From contig QKCF01000079.1 of the NCBI GenBank assembly GCA_003246935.1, positions 1-40,366 of the forward strand: a stretch of 40,366 nt of DNA. Direction: 5' to 3'. Position 1 is the stretch's first letter. Each line of letters begins with the position of its first letter. This document shows, in pieces, positions 26,961 through 35,592 of this stretch. The translations under genes and the position numbers were made by a program. Source of the DNA: Sunxiuqinia sp. Its GTDB lineage: Bacteria; Bacteroidota; Bacteroidia; Bacteroidales; Prolixibacteraceae. Under the pieces are notes generated by a model, which worked only from the letters and a program-made list of their open reading frames with translations, searched no databases and had not been told where the DNA came from.

Positions 26961-28463
26961 ATGATACTATTTCAGCTAAGCAAACGACTAATCTTATTGG
27001 CCGGCGCGGTAATGATATGGAATCAGGTACATGCACAGACCATGGAGTTAACGCTGGATGAGGCGATTGCCTTGGGCAAGCTAAAATCGTTCGAGGCTTT
27101 CAGGGCAAAAAACAGCTTTTTATCCAGCGCACTCGATTACCAAACATCTTTAAGGTTGCTGTTCCCCAAAGCGACCCTTTCGGTCACTCCGTCCAATTAC
27201 AGCCGCTCCATCGAAGAGCAATGGGACTCGAACGACCAACAATACCGCCCCTACGAGGTTCAAAGCCTGACCTCAAGCGGACGAATCTCATTGACCCAGT
27301 ACGTTGCCAAGACCGGAGGGACAGTCACCATGACCTCGTCGCTGTACCGGTACAAAACCTTTAAGGAACAGGGGGACGACTATTTAGCTTATATTTCTAA
27401 CCCGGTAACCCTGAGTTATTCGCAAAACCTGACCGGGGTGAATACATTCAAATGGCGAATCAGAATGGATTCGGTAAGCTATCGGCAGGCACGCAAACAA
27501 TATCTGGAGGATGTTGAAAACACCAAGATAAAAACCATCAATCTGTTCTTTAACCTGCTGAATGCCGAGATGAGCTGCAAGATTGCGGAGCTGAACAAAA
27601 GCAACGCCGATACCCTGTTTTTTTTCGGGAAAAAGAAGCTTGATATAGGAGCGATCTCGCGGGATAATTACCTTAAACTGCAACTACGGAAGGTCAATGC
27701 GGGCATTTCGCTCGAAAGTTGCCTGTTAGCACTTGACGAAGCCCGGTTAGCTATGAACAACTTTCTTGAGCTTCCGAGGGAAACGCAAATCCGTTGCCAG
27801 ACCCCTTCGCAAATCCCTGATTTTGTGGTTTCCGCCGCAGATGCGCTATTAAAAGCCTTTGACAATAACCCGGATATGGCAGCGCTGGAAAACAAACTGC
27901 TGATGGCTGAACGCTCGGTGAAAATGGCTAAAGCAAACCGTTTTTCGGCCAATTTCAGTGCGACAGTTGGTTTGAACCAAAACCAGGAGAAGCTGACCGA
28001 TGCTTACCGGGACTTGAAAAACCAGGAATCCCTGTCGCTGACCTTATCGATCCCGCTTGTGGACTGGGGCGATACCAGGCGAGCCATCACCCAAGCCGAA
28101 CTTAACCGAGAACTGGCAGAAGAGAGCGCACGCAAAGAACGGGATGCGATCAGTCTTCAGGTAATCAATTTGGTCAATGGCTTCAACATAAAATACAAAC
28201 AGGTGGCCGCAGCTGCCCAGGCCGACAGCATTGCTCAAGTTACTTACCAGGTGGTGCAACAGCAGTTTATGCTGGGAAAAGCCAGCGTGCTCGAGGTAAA
28301 CAGTTCCTACACCGACATGCAGAACGCCCAAAACAGCTACCTGAATTCGCTCAGCAACTTTTGGGTGCAGCTTTATTCCATCCGCAGGCTTTGCCTGTAT
28401 GATTTTGAGATCGGCGCTGATTTGGAAGCCGATTTCGACAAGATAATAGAAACATATGAATGA
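26961..28463 (+). CDS. TolC-family outer membrane efflux protein
   Basis: Signal peptide; MELTLDEAIALGKLKSFEAFRAKN; C-terminal YQVVQQQFMLGKASVLEVNSSYTDMQNAQNSYLNSLSNFW. Confidence 0.92.
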   Translation: MILFQLSKRLILLAGAVMIWNQVHAQTMELTLDEAIALGKLKSFEAFRAKNSFLSSALDYQTSLRLLFPKATLSVTPSNYSRSIEEQWDSNDQQYRPYEVQSLTSSGRISLTQYVAKTGGTVTMTSSLYRYKTFKEQGDDYLAYISNPVTLSYSQNLTGVNTFKWRIRMDSVSYRQARKQYLEDVENTKIKTINLFFNLLNAEMSCKIAELNKSNADTLFFFGKKKLDIGAISRDNYLKLQLRKVNAGISLESCLLALDEARLAMNNFLELPRETQIRCQTPSQIPDFVVSAADALLKAFDNNPDMAALENKLLMAERSVKMAKANRFSANFSATVGLNQNQEKLTDAYRDLKNQESLSLTLSIPLVDWGDTRRAITQAELNRELAEESARKERDAISLQVINLVNGFNIKYKQVAAAAQADSIAQVTYQVVQQQFMLGKASVLEVNSSYTDMQNAQNSYLNSLSNFWVQLYSIRRLCLYDFEIGADLEADFDKIIETYE

Positions 28464-28512
28464 CCATTCCTCCGCTCCCCTGCACGGGAGATTGGTTTAA
28501 ACTGAATTACAA

Positions 28513-31500
28513 ATGGTAGAATTTCTTGTAAAAAGGCCTGTTGCCGTAATCATGACCTTTATTGCGTTCCTGATTTTAGGATTAGCAGCTATGAACCTGA
28601 TCCCGATCTCGTTATTGCCGGATATTGCGATCCCTGAAATCACCATCCAGGTCTCGGCGCCCGATAAACCTGTGAACGAGATGGAACAGAATTACATCCG
28701 CCCAATACGCCGCCAGATGTTGCAGCTCGGCCATCTTAACGATATTCAGAGCGTGGCCACCAATGAACAGGGCACAGTGCGGTTGACCTTTAAATACGGC
28801 ACCGATATTAATTACGCCTTTGTGGAGGTGAACGAGAAGATGGACGGTTTAATGCCTGCTATGCCTTCCGATTTCGAGCGTCCCCGTATCATCAAGGCAT
28901 CGGCTACTGATATCCCGGTATTCTACATGACCGTGATGCTTAAGCAGGAGTACGCCGATGAGCGCAAAGAGCGTTTTATGGAACTGAGCGAATTTTGCGA
29001 ACAAGTCATCAAAAAGCGGGTGGAACAACTTCCGGAAGTGGCTATGGTAGATATCAGCGGGATGGAGTATCCTGAAATCAGGATTTCTGCCGACCTGGAT
29101 AAGCTCCGGGTTTTGGGCATTGACTATAGTACCATTCAGTCGGCATTGGAAGAAAACAACATTTCGCTGGGCAATATCCGCGTACGCAACGGCATGTACG
29201 AGTTCAATGTAAAATATGCCACGCTGCTTAAAAACCGGCGCGACATTGAGCAGATCAGCATCCGCTCGGGCGACCGTATTTTTACATTGGGTGAACTGAC
29301 GAAAATTGAAGTTCGCCCCAAATCGGGCAAGGGCGTTTTTGTGGATAAAAAAGGGCAGGCCATCATCATGGCAGTCATTAAAAAATCGGATGCCCGGATG
29401 GAAGACCTGAAGGAACAGACCGGGAAACTAATGGACAACCTGAACGAAGATTATCCCCGTCTGCGCTTTGAGCTGTCGCGTAACCAGACTGAACTGCTGG
29501 ATTATTCCATTTCTAACCTTCAAAGCAGCTTGATAATTGGTGGTATCCTGGCCTTCCTGATCATGCTGCTTTTCCTGAAAGATTTAAAATCCCCCATCCT
29601 GATCGGTGTTTCCATCCCGGTCAGTTTGGTGGTTAGTTTGCTGTTCTTCTACTTGTTTAATTTGTCCATCAACATTATATCTCTCTCGGGGCTGATATTG
29701 GGTGTGGGAATGATGATTGACAATTCAATTATCGTCATCGATAACATTTCCCAGTATTATTCGGAAAACAGAAAAGGGGTGATCCAGGCGGCTATTGCCG
29801 GAACCAACGAGGTTATCCGCCCGCTGATCAGCTCGGTGCTGACAACCTGTGCCGTGTTTGTCCCGTTAATTTTTTTGAGCGGCATTGCCGGGGCTTTGTT
29901 TTACGACCAGGCTATGGCTATCACCATCGGGCTGGGCGCATCGCTGATTGTTTCCATCACCCTGATCCCCGTCCTGTACGCTGTTTTTTACAGCAGAACG
30001 GGAAAGAAGCCAAAAGCAAGGGTAGGTAAAAAGCCCAAAGCACTGCAGTGGATGCAGTTTTACCGGAATATAGAGAACAGCTATGCCCGGGGCTACGATT
30101 GGATTTTTGCAAACAGGCGATTATTTCTGCTGGGTACATTTTTACTATTATTGGGAGGGGGCTGGGCGTTTTCTGCTTTGACAAAAGAGCGTTTCCCGAG
30201 TTTTGAACAGACCGAAGCCGAAATTACGATCGACTGGAACCGGAACATTGGGGTGGATGAGAATCAAAGGCGCATGGAGGAGCTGAGGTCAGCAATAGAC
30301 AGCCTGACGGTGCAGTTTTCGTGTATGGTGGGCGAACAAAGCTTTATGCTGGAACAAGGTGATGTGCTGGGGGCATCGGAGGCCAAAATTTATTTTCAGG
30401 CTGAAAATGCTGCGGACAGGAAAGTTGCCTTGAATGAAGTCAGGCAGTGGATGACAGCCAATTACCCGGAAGCGCTCTACGAGGCGTCGCCCCCCGTAAC
30501 GGTTTTTGAAAAGATATTCGGGGATAACGAGTCTCCCCTGGAGGTGCGGTTGTGGACCGATGGCAGTAACCCTGTTCCCGACCCCGAAGTTTTGAATAAG
30601 ATCGCTGCCGACATCACGAAATTGTCGGCCAAATCGCCGGAGAAAAAAGCGCCTTTGCAGGAATATTATGAGATCAGCCCCCGTTTTGACCGGATTAAGC
30701 TCTACGATGTCCCGATAGCCCGTTTGACCAGCGTCCTGAAAAAATCGCTGAACCGGTTGTCGCTGTTTACCCTTCGGCAGGGGCAGTACGAAGTGCCGGT
30801 GGTACTGACCGGCAAACAGCGGGACATCTATGCCGTGATCCGTTCTGTCCGCGTACAGAGCAACGCCAAAGGGCAGGTTCCGGTGGACCAATTGGTCACA
30901 GTAACGCGGATTGCAGGCTACAAACTGTTGCAGGGCGGTAAGGAGGGGGTGTACGCTTCACTGTCGTTTGATATTCCTGACAATGAATTGGGCGTGGTAC
31001 AGAAGCAGATTCAGGAGGTATTGAAAAGCTACCCTAACGTGCATGTCAAATTTGCCGGTGCCTTATTTGCGAACCGCGAGCTGTTTAAAGAACTGGTCAT
31101 TGTGCTGGTTGTTGCTTTGCTGCTGCTCTATTTTATCCTGGCCTCGCAGTTCGAGTCGGTGCTACAACCCTTTATCGTTTTCATTGAAATCCCGATCGAT
31201 ATTGCCGGAGCCCTGCTTTTGCTGTGGCTTAGCGAAAACAGCCTGAACCTGATGAGTATGATCGGCATTGTGGTGATGACCGGGATTATCATCAACGACT
31301 CCATTTTAAAGATCGATACCATCAACGGACTGGTGCGCAGCGGGCAGCCGGTACTGGAAGCCATTCACATTGGTGGCCGCCGACGGCTGAAGCCAATCCT
31401 AATGACCAGCGCCACCACCATCCTGGCCATGGTGCCCTTCATGTGGGGGCACGATATGGGCTCGCGCCTGCAACAGCCACTGGCCTGGGCCATTATTGGC

Positions 31501-31578
31501 GGGATGACCATTGGCACCTTTGTCAGTTTGTACTTTGTGCCTCTGGCCTATTACTATTTAAACCGGAATAAAAAATGA
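28513..31578 (+). CDS. Efflux RND transporter permease subunit 2
   Basis: MVEFLVKRPVAVIMTFIAFLILGLAAMNLIPISLLPDIAIPEITIQV...GLILGVGMMIDNSIIVIDNISQYY...GIVVMTGIIINDSILKIDTIN. Confidence 0.95.
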   Translation: MVEFLVKRPVAVIMTFIAFLILGLAAMNLIPISLLPDIAIPEITIQVSAPDKPVNEMEQNYIRPIRRQMLQLGHLNDIQSVATNEQGTVRLTFKYGTDINYAFVEVNEKMDGLMPAMPSDFERPRIIKASATDIPVFYMTVMLKQEYADERKERFMELSEFCEQVIKKRVEQLPEVAMVDISGMEYPEIRISADLDKLRVLGIDYSTIQSALEENNISLGNIRVRNGMYEFNVKYATLLKNRRDIEQISIRSGDRIFTLGELTKIEVRPKSGKGVFVDKKGQAIIMAVIKKSDARMEDLKEQTGKLMDNLNEDYPRLRFELSRNQTELLDYSISNLQSSLIIGGILAFLIMLLFLKDLKSPILIGVSIPVSLVVSLLFFYLFNLSINIISLSGLILGVGMMIDNSIIVIDNISQYYSENRKGVIQAAIAGTNEVIRPLISSVLTTCAVFVPLIFLSGIAGALFYDQAMAITIGLGASLIVSITLIPVLYAVFYSRTGKKPKARVGKKPKALQWMQFYRNIENSYARGYDWIFANRRLFLLGTFLLLLGGGWAFSALTKERFPSFEQTEAEITIDWNRNIGVDENQRRMEELRSAIDSLTVQFSCMVGEQSFMLEQGDVLGASEAKIYFQAENAADRKVALNEVRQWMTANYPEALYEASPPVTVFEKIFGDNESPLEVRLWTDGSNPVPDPEVLNKIAADITKLSAKSPEKKAPLQEYYEISPRFDRIKLYDVPIARLTSVLKKSLNRLSLFTLRQGQYEVPVVLTGKQRDIYAVIRSVRVQSNAKGQVPVDQLVTVTRIAGYKLLQGGKEGVYASLSFDIPDNELGVVQKQIQEVLKSYPNVHVKFAGALFANRELFKELVIVLVVALLLLYFILASQFESVLQPFIVFIEIPIDIAGALLLLWLSENSLNLMSMIGIVVMTGIIINDSILKIDTINGLVRSGQPVLEAIHIGGRRRLKPILMTSATTILAMVPFMWGHDMGSRLQQPLAWAIIGGMTIGTFVSLYFVPLAYYYLNRNKK

Positions 31579-31630
31579 AAGGAGATAACTCCACAAACAA
31601 ATACTCAATGGGCATTAAACATCAGTTCTG

Positions 31631-31681
31631 GTAGCTCCCCCTTTCGGGAACAAAGGTATCAGAATTTTTTCAGGGAGCTAC
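31631..31681. repeat. Inverted repeat downstream of RND2 / upstream of leader peptide 3
   Basis: GTAGCTCCC (31631-31639) / GGGAGCTAC (31673-31681). Confidence 0.6.
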
Positions 31682-31749
31682 GGCACCCTGCCTGTGAAAT
31701 GATAGAGCAGGTGTTGAATCTAATAATTTTGGTAGAAAAATAATCAAAC

Positions 31750-32019
31750 ATGAAAAAGTTAATACTATTAGGAAGCATAGCTCTGTTGGGATGTTTAGCC
31801 TACGTACAAGGCAATTCAATAATTTTAAACTCACTACCGTCAAAAATTTCCCTGAGTAATATATTGTTAATATCGAATGCTGAAGGTGAGGATTTGCCTC
31901 CTGGTTACATTCTATTAGAAGAATATGGACTTATAGCTGAGGGTTACTATGAAGGTGAATATTGGATAGAACCAGAATATGGCTGCGTAGATGCTAATGA
32001 TAAGTGTTTACATCTTTAA
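31750..32019 (+). CDS. Small NVEALA-like leader peptide 3
   Basis: MKKLILLGSIALLGCLAYVQGNSIILNSLPSKISLSNILLISNAEGEDLPPGYILLEEYGLIAEGYYEGEYWIEPEYGCVDANDKCLHL. Confidence 0.6.
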   Translation: MKKLILLGSIALLGCLAYVQGNSIILNSLPSKISLSNILLISNAEGEDLPPGYILLEEYGLIAEGYYEGEYWIEPEYGCVDANDKCLHL

Positions 32020-32039
32020 GTACTATTTATTAAAACTTC

Positions 32040-32071
32040 AAGTGCAGGTAGGTTGGCAACTGCCTGCGCTT
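32040..32071 (+). repeat. Hairpin between leader peptide 3 and propeller 2
   Basis: AAGTGCAGG (32040-32048) / CCTGCGCTT (32063-32071), 9 pairs with one G-U, followed by a short T-rich segment. Confidence 0.5.
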
Positions 32072-32091
32072 AAGTTTCTTAGTTTAGATCA

Positions 32092-33330
32092 ATGAAATTT
32101 CATATTATGAAGATAAAAAAAAACTATTTCTTTATTCGAGTCATATTGTTTTTGGTATTTGTTAGCTCTTCCTGTAAATCGGATACTGATTTAAAATCTT
32201 TACCTGTGATAGAGATTTCACCTCAATTTTCTGATAACTCTTTTGTATTTGAAGATGTTTTTCAGTCAGTAGATATTATACCATTAGAAACTAACTCTGA
32301 ATGTCTTATTGGAGGGATTACAAAATTAGTTGAAGCATATGATAGTTATTTTATTATGGATAGAGTAAATAACATTGTTGCAAAATTTGATAATAAAGGC
32401 AAATTTATTACTAGACTGGGCGGAGTGGGAAATGGTCCAGGAGAGTATCTTAAGATTGAAGATTTACTAGTAGACAGAGACAACCGAAACATAAAATTGT
32501 ATGATGTCAGGGGGAGAAAAATAATCATTTACGGACTTGATGGTACTTATATAAAGGAGTTCAGATTGGACGCATTTTTGAAATCAATTGCTCTTGCGGA
32601 GAATGGCTATTATTGGGGTTTTATAGGAAATGTTACCAATTCCAACGAAATTCAAGGTAAAAAAGGGGGGGAGTTGAAATTTATTAAGTTTGATGAGAAG
32701 GGGAAAATATTGGCGAAGATTTTTGGGCAGAAAACCGCTGAAATTCATCTTTCTTTTTATGAACACATGTCTCCACAACAAGATGGTAGTATATCATTTG
32801 TAGAACCGCTTAATTGTCAGATTTTCAACCTGCGTGACAATAAGGTATCTTCTAGCTATGATATTAAATTTAATAGCTTTTCCGTCCCAGATAATATCCG
32901 AAATGTATTAAACAAAAGAAGAACGCCGGAAACTGTAACACAGAAGGATGCATTTAGTGATGCTAATAAGAACTATGTTCTAGGGTTTGTTAAGTTTTAT
33001 GAAAATAGTAATTGGATAGTCATGCAATATTCAGTTAAGTACAGGTTTCAATTTGCTTTTTATTATAAGCCTTCCGGTAAGCTTTTTGAGTCGAGCGGAC
33101 TACCTTGGTCTACAATAAATGCCAACTTATTTTTTACGCCATCTTATATAGATGATGAGTTTGTGTATTCTAGTTCATCCGCCTTTTACTTACATGAACG
33201 ATATAAAAAAGAACAGAGCGATAATAAAGTAGGGAAAGAAAGAATTAGAAGTTGGAATAAATTATTAAAGAATATAGGAATAAATGATAATCCAATCATA
33301 TTTAAATACAAATTGCAAAAACGCATTTAG
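32092..33330 (+). CDS. 6-bladed beta-propeller lipoprotein
   Basis: Lipobox VSSSCKSD; DIIPLETNSECLIGGITKLVEAYDSYFIMDRVNNIVAKFDNKGKFITRLGGVGNGPGEYLKIEDLLVD. ATG at 32107 is an alternative start. Confidence 0.88.
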   Translation: MKFHIMKIKKNYFFIRVILFLVFVSSSCKSDTDLKSLPVIEISPQFSDNSFVFEDVFQSVDIIPLETNSECLIGGITKLVEAYDSYFIMDRVNNIVAKFDNKGKFITRLGGVGNGPGEYLKIEDLLVDRDNRNIKLYDVRGRKIIIYGLDGTYIKEFRLDAFLKSIALAENGYYWGFIGNVTNSNEIQGKKGGELKFIKFDEKGKILAKIFGQKTAEIHLSFYEHMSPQQDGSISFVEPLNCQIFNLRDNKVSSSYDIKFNSFSVPDNIRNVLNKRRTPETVTQKDAFSDANKNYVLGFVKFYENSNWIVMQYSVKYRFQFAFYYKPSGKLFESSGLPWSTINANLFFTPSYIDDEFVYSSSSAFYLHERYKKEQSDNKVGKERIRSWNKLLKNIGINDNPIIFKYKLQKRI

Positions 33331-33331
33331 G

Positions 33332-33868
33332 ATGTATAGTTTCTTTAAATTATGTATTGTGGTCCTAGTAGTTAGTGGATTAATGGTGGCCTGCACTAAG
33401 GAATCCAGACAAGAAATGCAACTTCGCCAAAATATTAATAAAGAGTTGCGCATGGATATATTCCCTTCTGTTGTTAGTCAGCAAAAGGTTCAGGCGTATG
33501 ATGATTTTAGAAGGGAATACAAATATATTTCAGTAGTATTTTTGAGAAAGGGGTGTAAACCTTGCGATTTAAAAATTGCTGAGTGGCAGGAAAGAATTGA
33601 AAAAATTAAAGAACTTGAAGATTATTCAGTTCTTTTTATTTTTCAGGGGTACAGCTATAAAGAGATATCACAGTTAGATACAACGCGTTCTCTTAATTTT
33701 ATCTGTGATATACATTGCAGGTATTTAATCTATAATAGAGATATTCCAGAATGGATATTGGACAATACAATACTTATCGATGCTAGAAATCGAATAAAAC
33801 TTGTTGGTGATCCATTTAGTACTGATGAAAAAACTGAACAATTATATTCAATTATTAAAATGGATTGA
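33332..33868 (+). CDS. Thioredoxin-like lipoprotein with CxPC
   Basis: In-frame ATG 33332 (MYSFFKLCIVVLVVSGLMVACTKES) is preferred over 33284 because it removes most overlap with the upstream CDS; ISVVFLRKGCKPCDLKIAEW. Confidence 0.65.
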   Translation: MYSFFKLCIVVLVVSGLMVACTKESRQEMQLRQNINKELRMDIFPSVVSQQKVQAYDDFRREYKYISVVFLRKGCKPCDLKIAEWQERIEKIKELEDYSVLFIFQGYSYKEISQLDTTRSLNFICDIHCRYLIYNRDIPEWILDNTILIDARNRIKLVGDPFSTDEKTEQLYSIIKMD

Positions 33869-33985
33869 TGAATGTCATTTTCTTAATGTGTGTGGGAGAA
33901 GACAATAAAATTGTTTTCTAATTATTCTCCTACAGGTGAAGAATTTCACAAATAATTATGCACTTTTTAAAAGTTGATTATTGTA

Positions 33986-34396
33986 ATGAAAAACATACTG
34001 TTTAATTTGGTTCTTTTTATACTAACCTCATGCTCTTCAACTCCAACCGGAAGTGATGCTATAGTCCATTTTAATGACTTGGACTATAATTTTGCATCTA
34101 TTTCTTATATGGAAAATGCCGAGCACAATTTTGAGTTCATTAATACAGGTGGCTATCCTTTAGTTATTTATGACGTAAAAACCTCCTGCGGCTGTACGGT
34201 GCCGGAATGGACAAAGAAACCTATAAAACCAGGTGGCACAGGGGAAATCAAGATTAAATACGATGCTGATTTTCCAGGAGTGTTCCATAAAACCATCAAA
34301 GTGTATTACAACGGGAAAGATTCACCCAAAGAACTGAGCATAAGAGGAGAAGTGGAGTACCCGGATGATTTGGAAGGGACTCTGGATGAGAAATAA
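33986..34396 (+). CDS. DUF1573-family lipoprotein
   Basis: MKNILFNLVLFILTSCSS lipobox; HNFEFINTGGYPLVIYDVKTSCGCTVPEWTKKPIKPGGTGEIKIKYDADFPGVFHKTIKVYYN. Confidence 0.9.
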   Translation: MKNILFNLVLFILTSCSSTPTGSDAIVHFNDLDYNFASISYMENAEHNFEFINTGGYPLVIYDVKTSCGCTVPEWTKKPIKPGGTGEIKIKYDADFPGVFHKTIKVYYNGKDSPKELSIRGEVEYPDDLEGTLDEK

Positions 34397-35573
34397 AATG
34401 ATTGCGGTAATGGGCGGACTTATCCTGTTGGTAGGCTTTCTTACAAGGCTGCTATGGCTGATCCTTTTGCTGGCTTTGGTCATCGGGGTCTATTTGCTGA
34501 TCAATAAGCTAAAAATTGTTCGGAAACCTGTGTGGCTGGGCAGGGGGATAAAATCCGTGTTCATGTTTATATTCGTTTTTTGTGTAGCTATTTCTGTGCG
34601 GCTATTTTTGTTCGAAGTATTTTCGATTCCAAGCGGCTCGATGGAGAATACGTTATTCCCGGGTGATATTATTCTGGTAAATAAATTAACAGTGGGGCCC
34701 AAAATGCCTCGTTCTCCTTTTGAGATTCCGTGGATAAACATGATCTGTGCTCAAAATAAAAAGGCTTGGTCCCGGCGGAACGAGGTGTGGTGGAAGTACC
34801 TAAGACTTAAAGGGATATCTACGGTTCAACGAAATGATGTGGTTGTTTTTCGCCATCCTTATTCAAGGCGACGAGACTTTTTCCTTGTAAAACGCTGTGT
34901 TGGCCTTCCCGGCGATACGGTCCTCATTGACAATTCCACAGTTACAATTAACCGGAATATTCTTGGTGAAGCTCCGGATGCGAAGAAAATATACGATACC
35001 TGGCTAAAACTCTCGAACAATGTTGACCAAACTTTGAAACAAGAGGAAATAGAAATTCTCCCGGGAAATTATTTCGGTAAGAACACAACGGAGTACTTAC
35101 GTTTAAATTTGAGTGCGAAACAGAAAAATACACTTCAAAAGTACAATTTCATCGATTCGATACGAACAGAGCTAATTCCTCATCATGAAGACAATTATGT
35201 GTATAATAAAGACAAAACGATAGACTGGACAATAGCTGATTTTGGACCATTTATTATCCCTGCCAAGGGGATGACTCTTTTATTAACAGAAAAGAATTTC
35301 GCCATTTACAGAAGTGTCATTTCCCGATTGGAAAAAGAAAAATTAGAATTTATTGATGGCGAGTTCTATTTAAAAGGAAAACAAACCGACACGTTTACTT
35401 TTAAACATGATTATTACTTCATGTTAGGCGACAACCGAAATTTCTCAAACGATTCGAGGTTTTGGGGAGTGGTTCCTGAAGAAGAGATCGTCGGTAAGGC
35501 CAGTCTGATCTTATTCAGCACCACACAAAAAAACAAGAATGCTTCAAAAAGAATTTTTAAACCAATAATCTAG
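34386..35573 (+). CDS. Signal peptidase I (S26)
   Basis: FSIPSGSMENTLFPGDIILVNKLTVGPKMPRSPFEIPW (catalytic Ser), VKRCVGLPGDTVLID (catalytic Lys), MLGDNRNFSNDSRFWGVVPEEEIVGKA. In-frame ATG at 34386 preferred over 34365. Confidence 0.93.
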   Translation: MRNKMIAVMGGLILLVGFLTRLLWLILLLALVIGVYLLINKLKIVRKPVWLGRGIKSVFMFIFVFCVAISVRLFLFEVFSIPSGSMENTLFPGDIILVNKLTVGPKMPRSPFEIPWINMICAQNKKAWSRRNEVWWKYLRLKGISTVQRNDVVVFRHPYSRRRDFFLVKRCVGLPGDTVLIDNSTVTINRNILGEAPDAKKIYDTWLKLSNNVDQTLKQEEIEILPGNYFGKNTTEYLRLNLSAKQKNTLQKYNFIDSIRTELIPHHEDNYVYNKDKTIDWTIADFGPFIIPAKGMTLLLTEKNFAIYRSVISRLEKEKLEFIDGEFYLKGKQTDTFTFKHDYYFMLGDNRNFSNDSRFWGVVPEEEIVGKASLILFSTTQKNKNASKRIFKPII

Positions 35574-35592
35574 TTGTAAAACCTAAAAAAGT

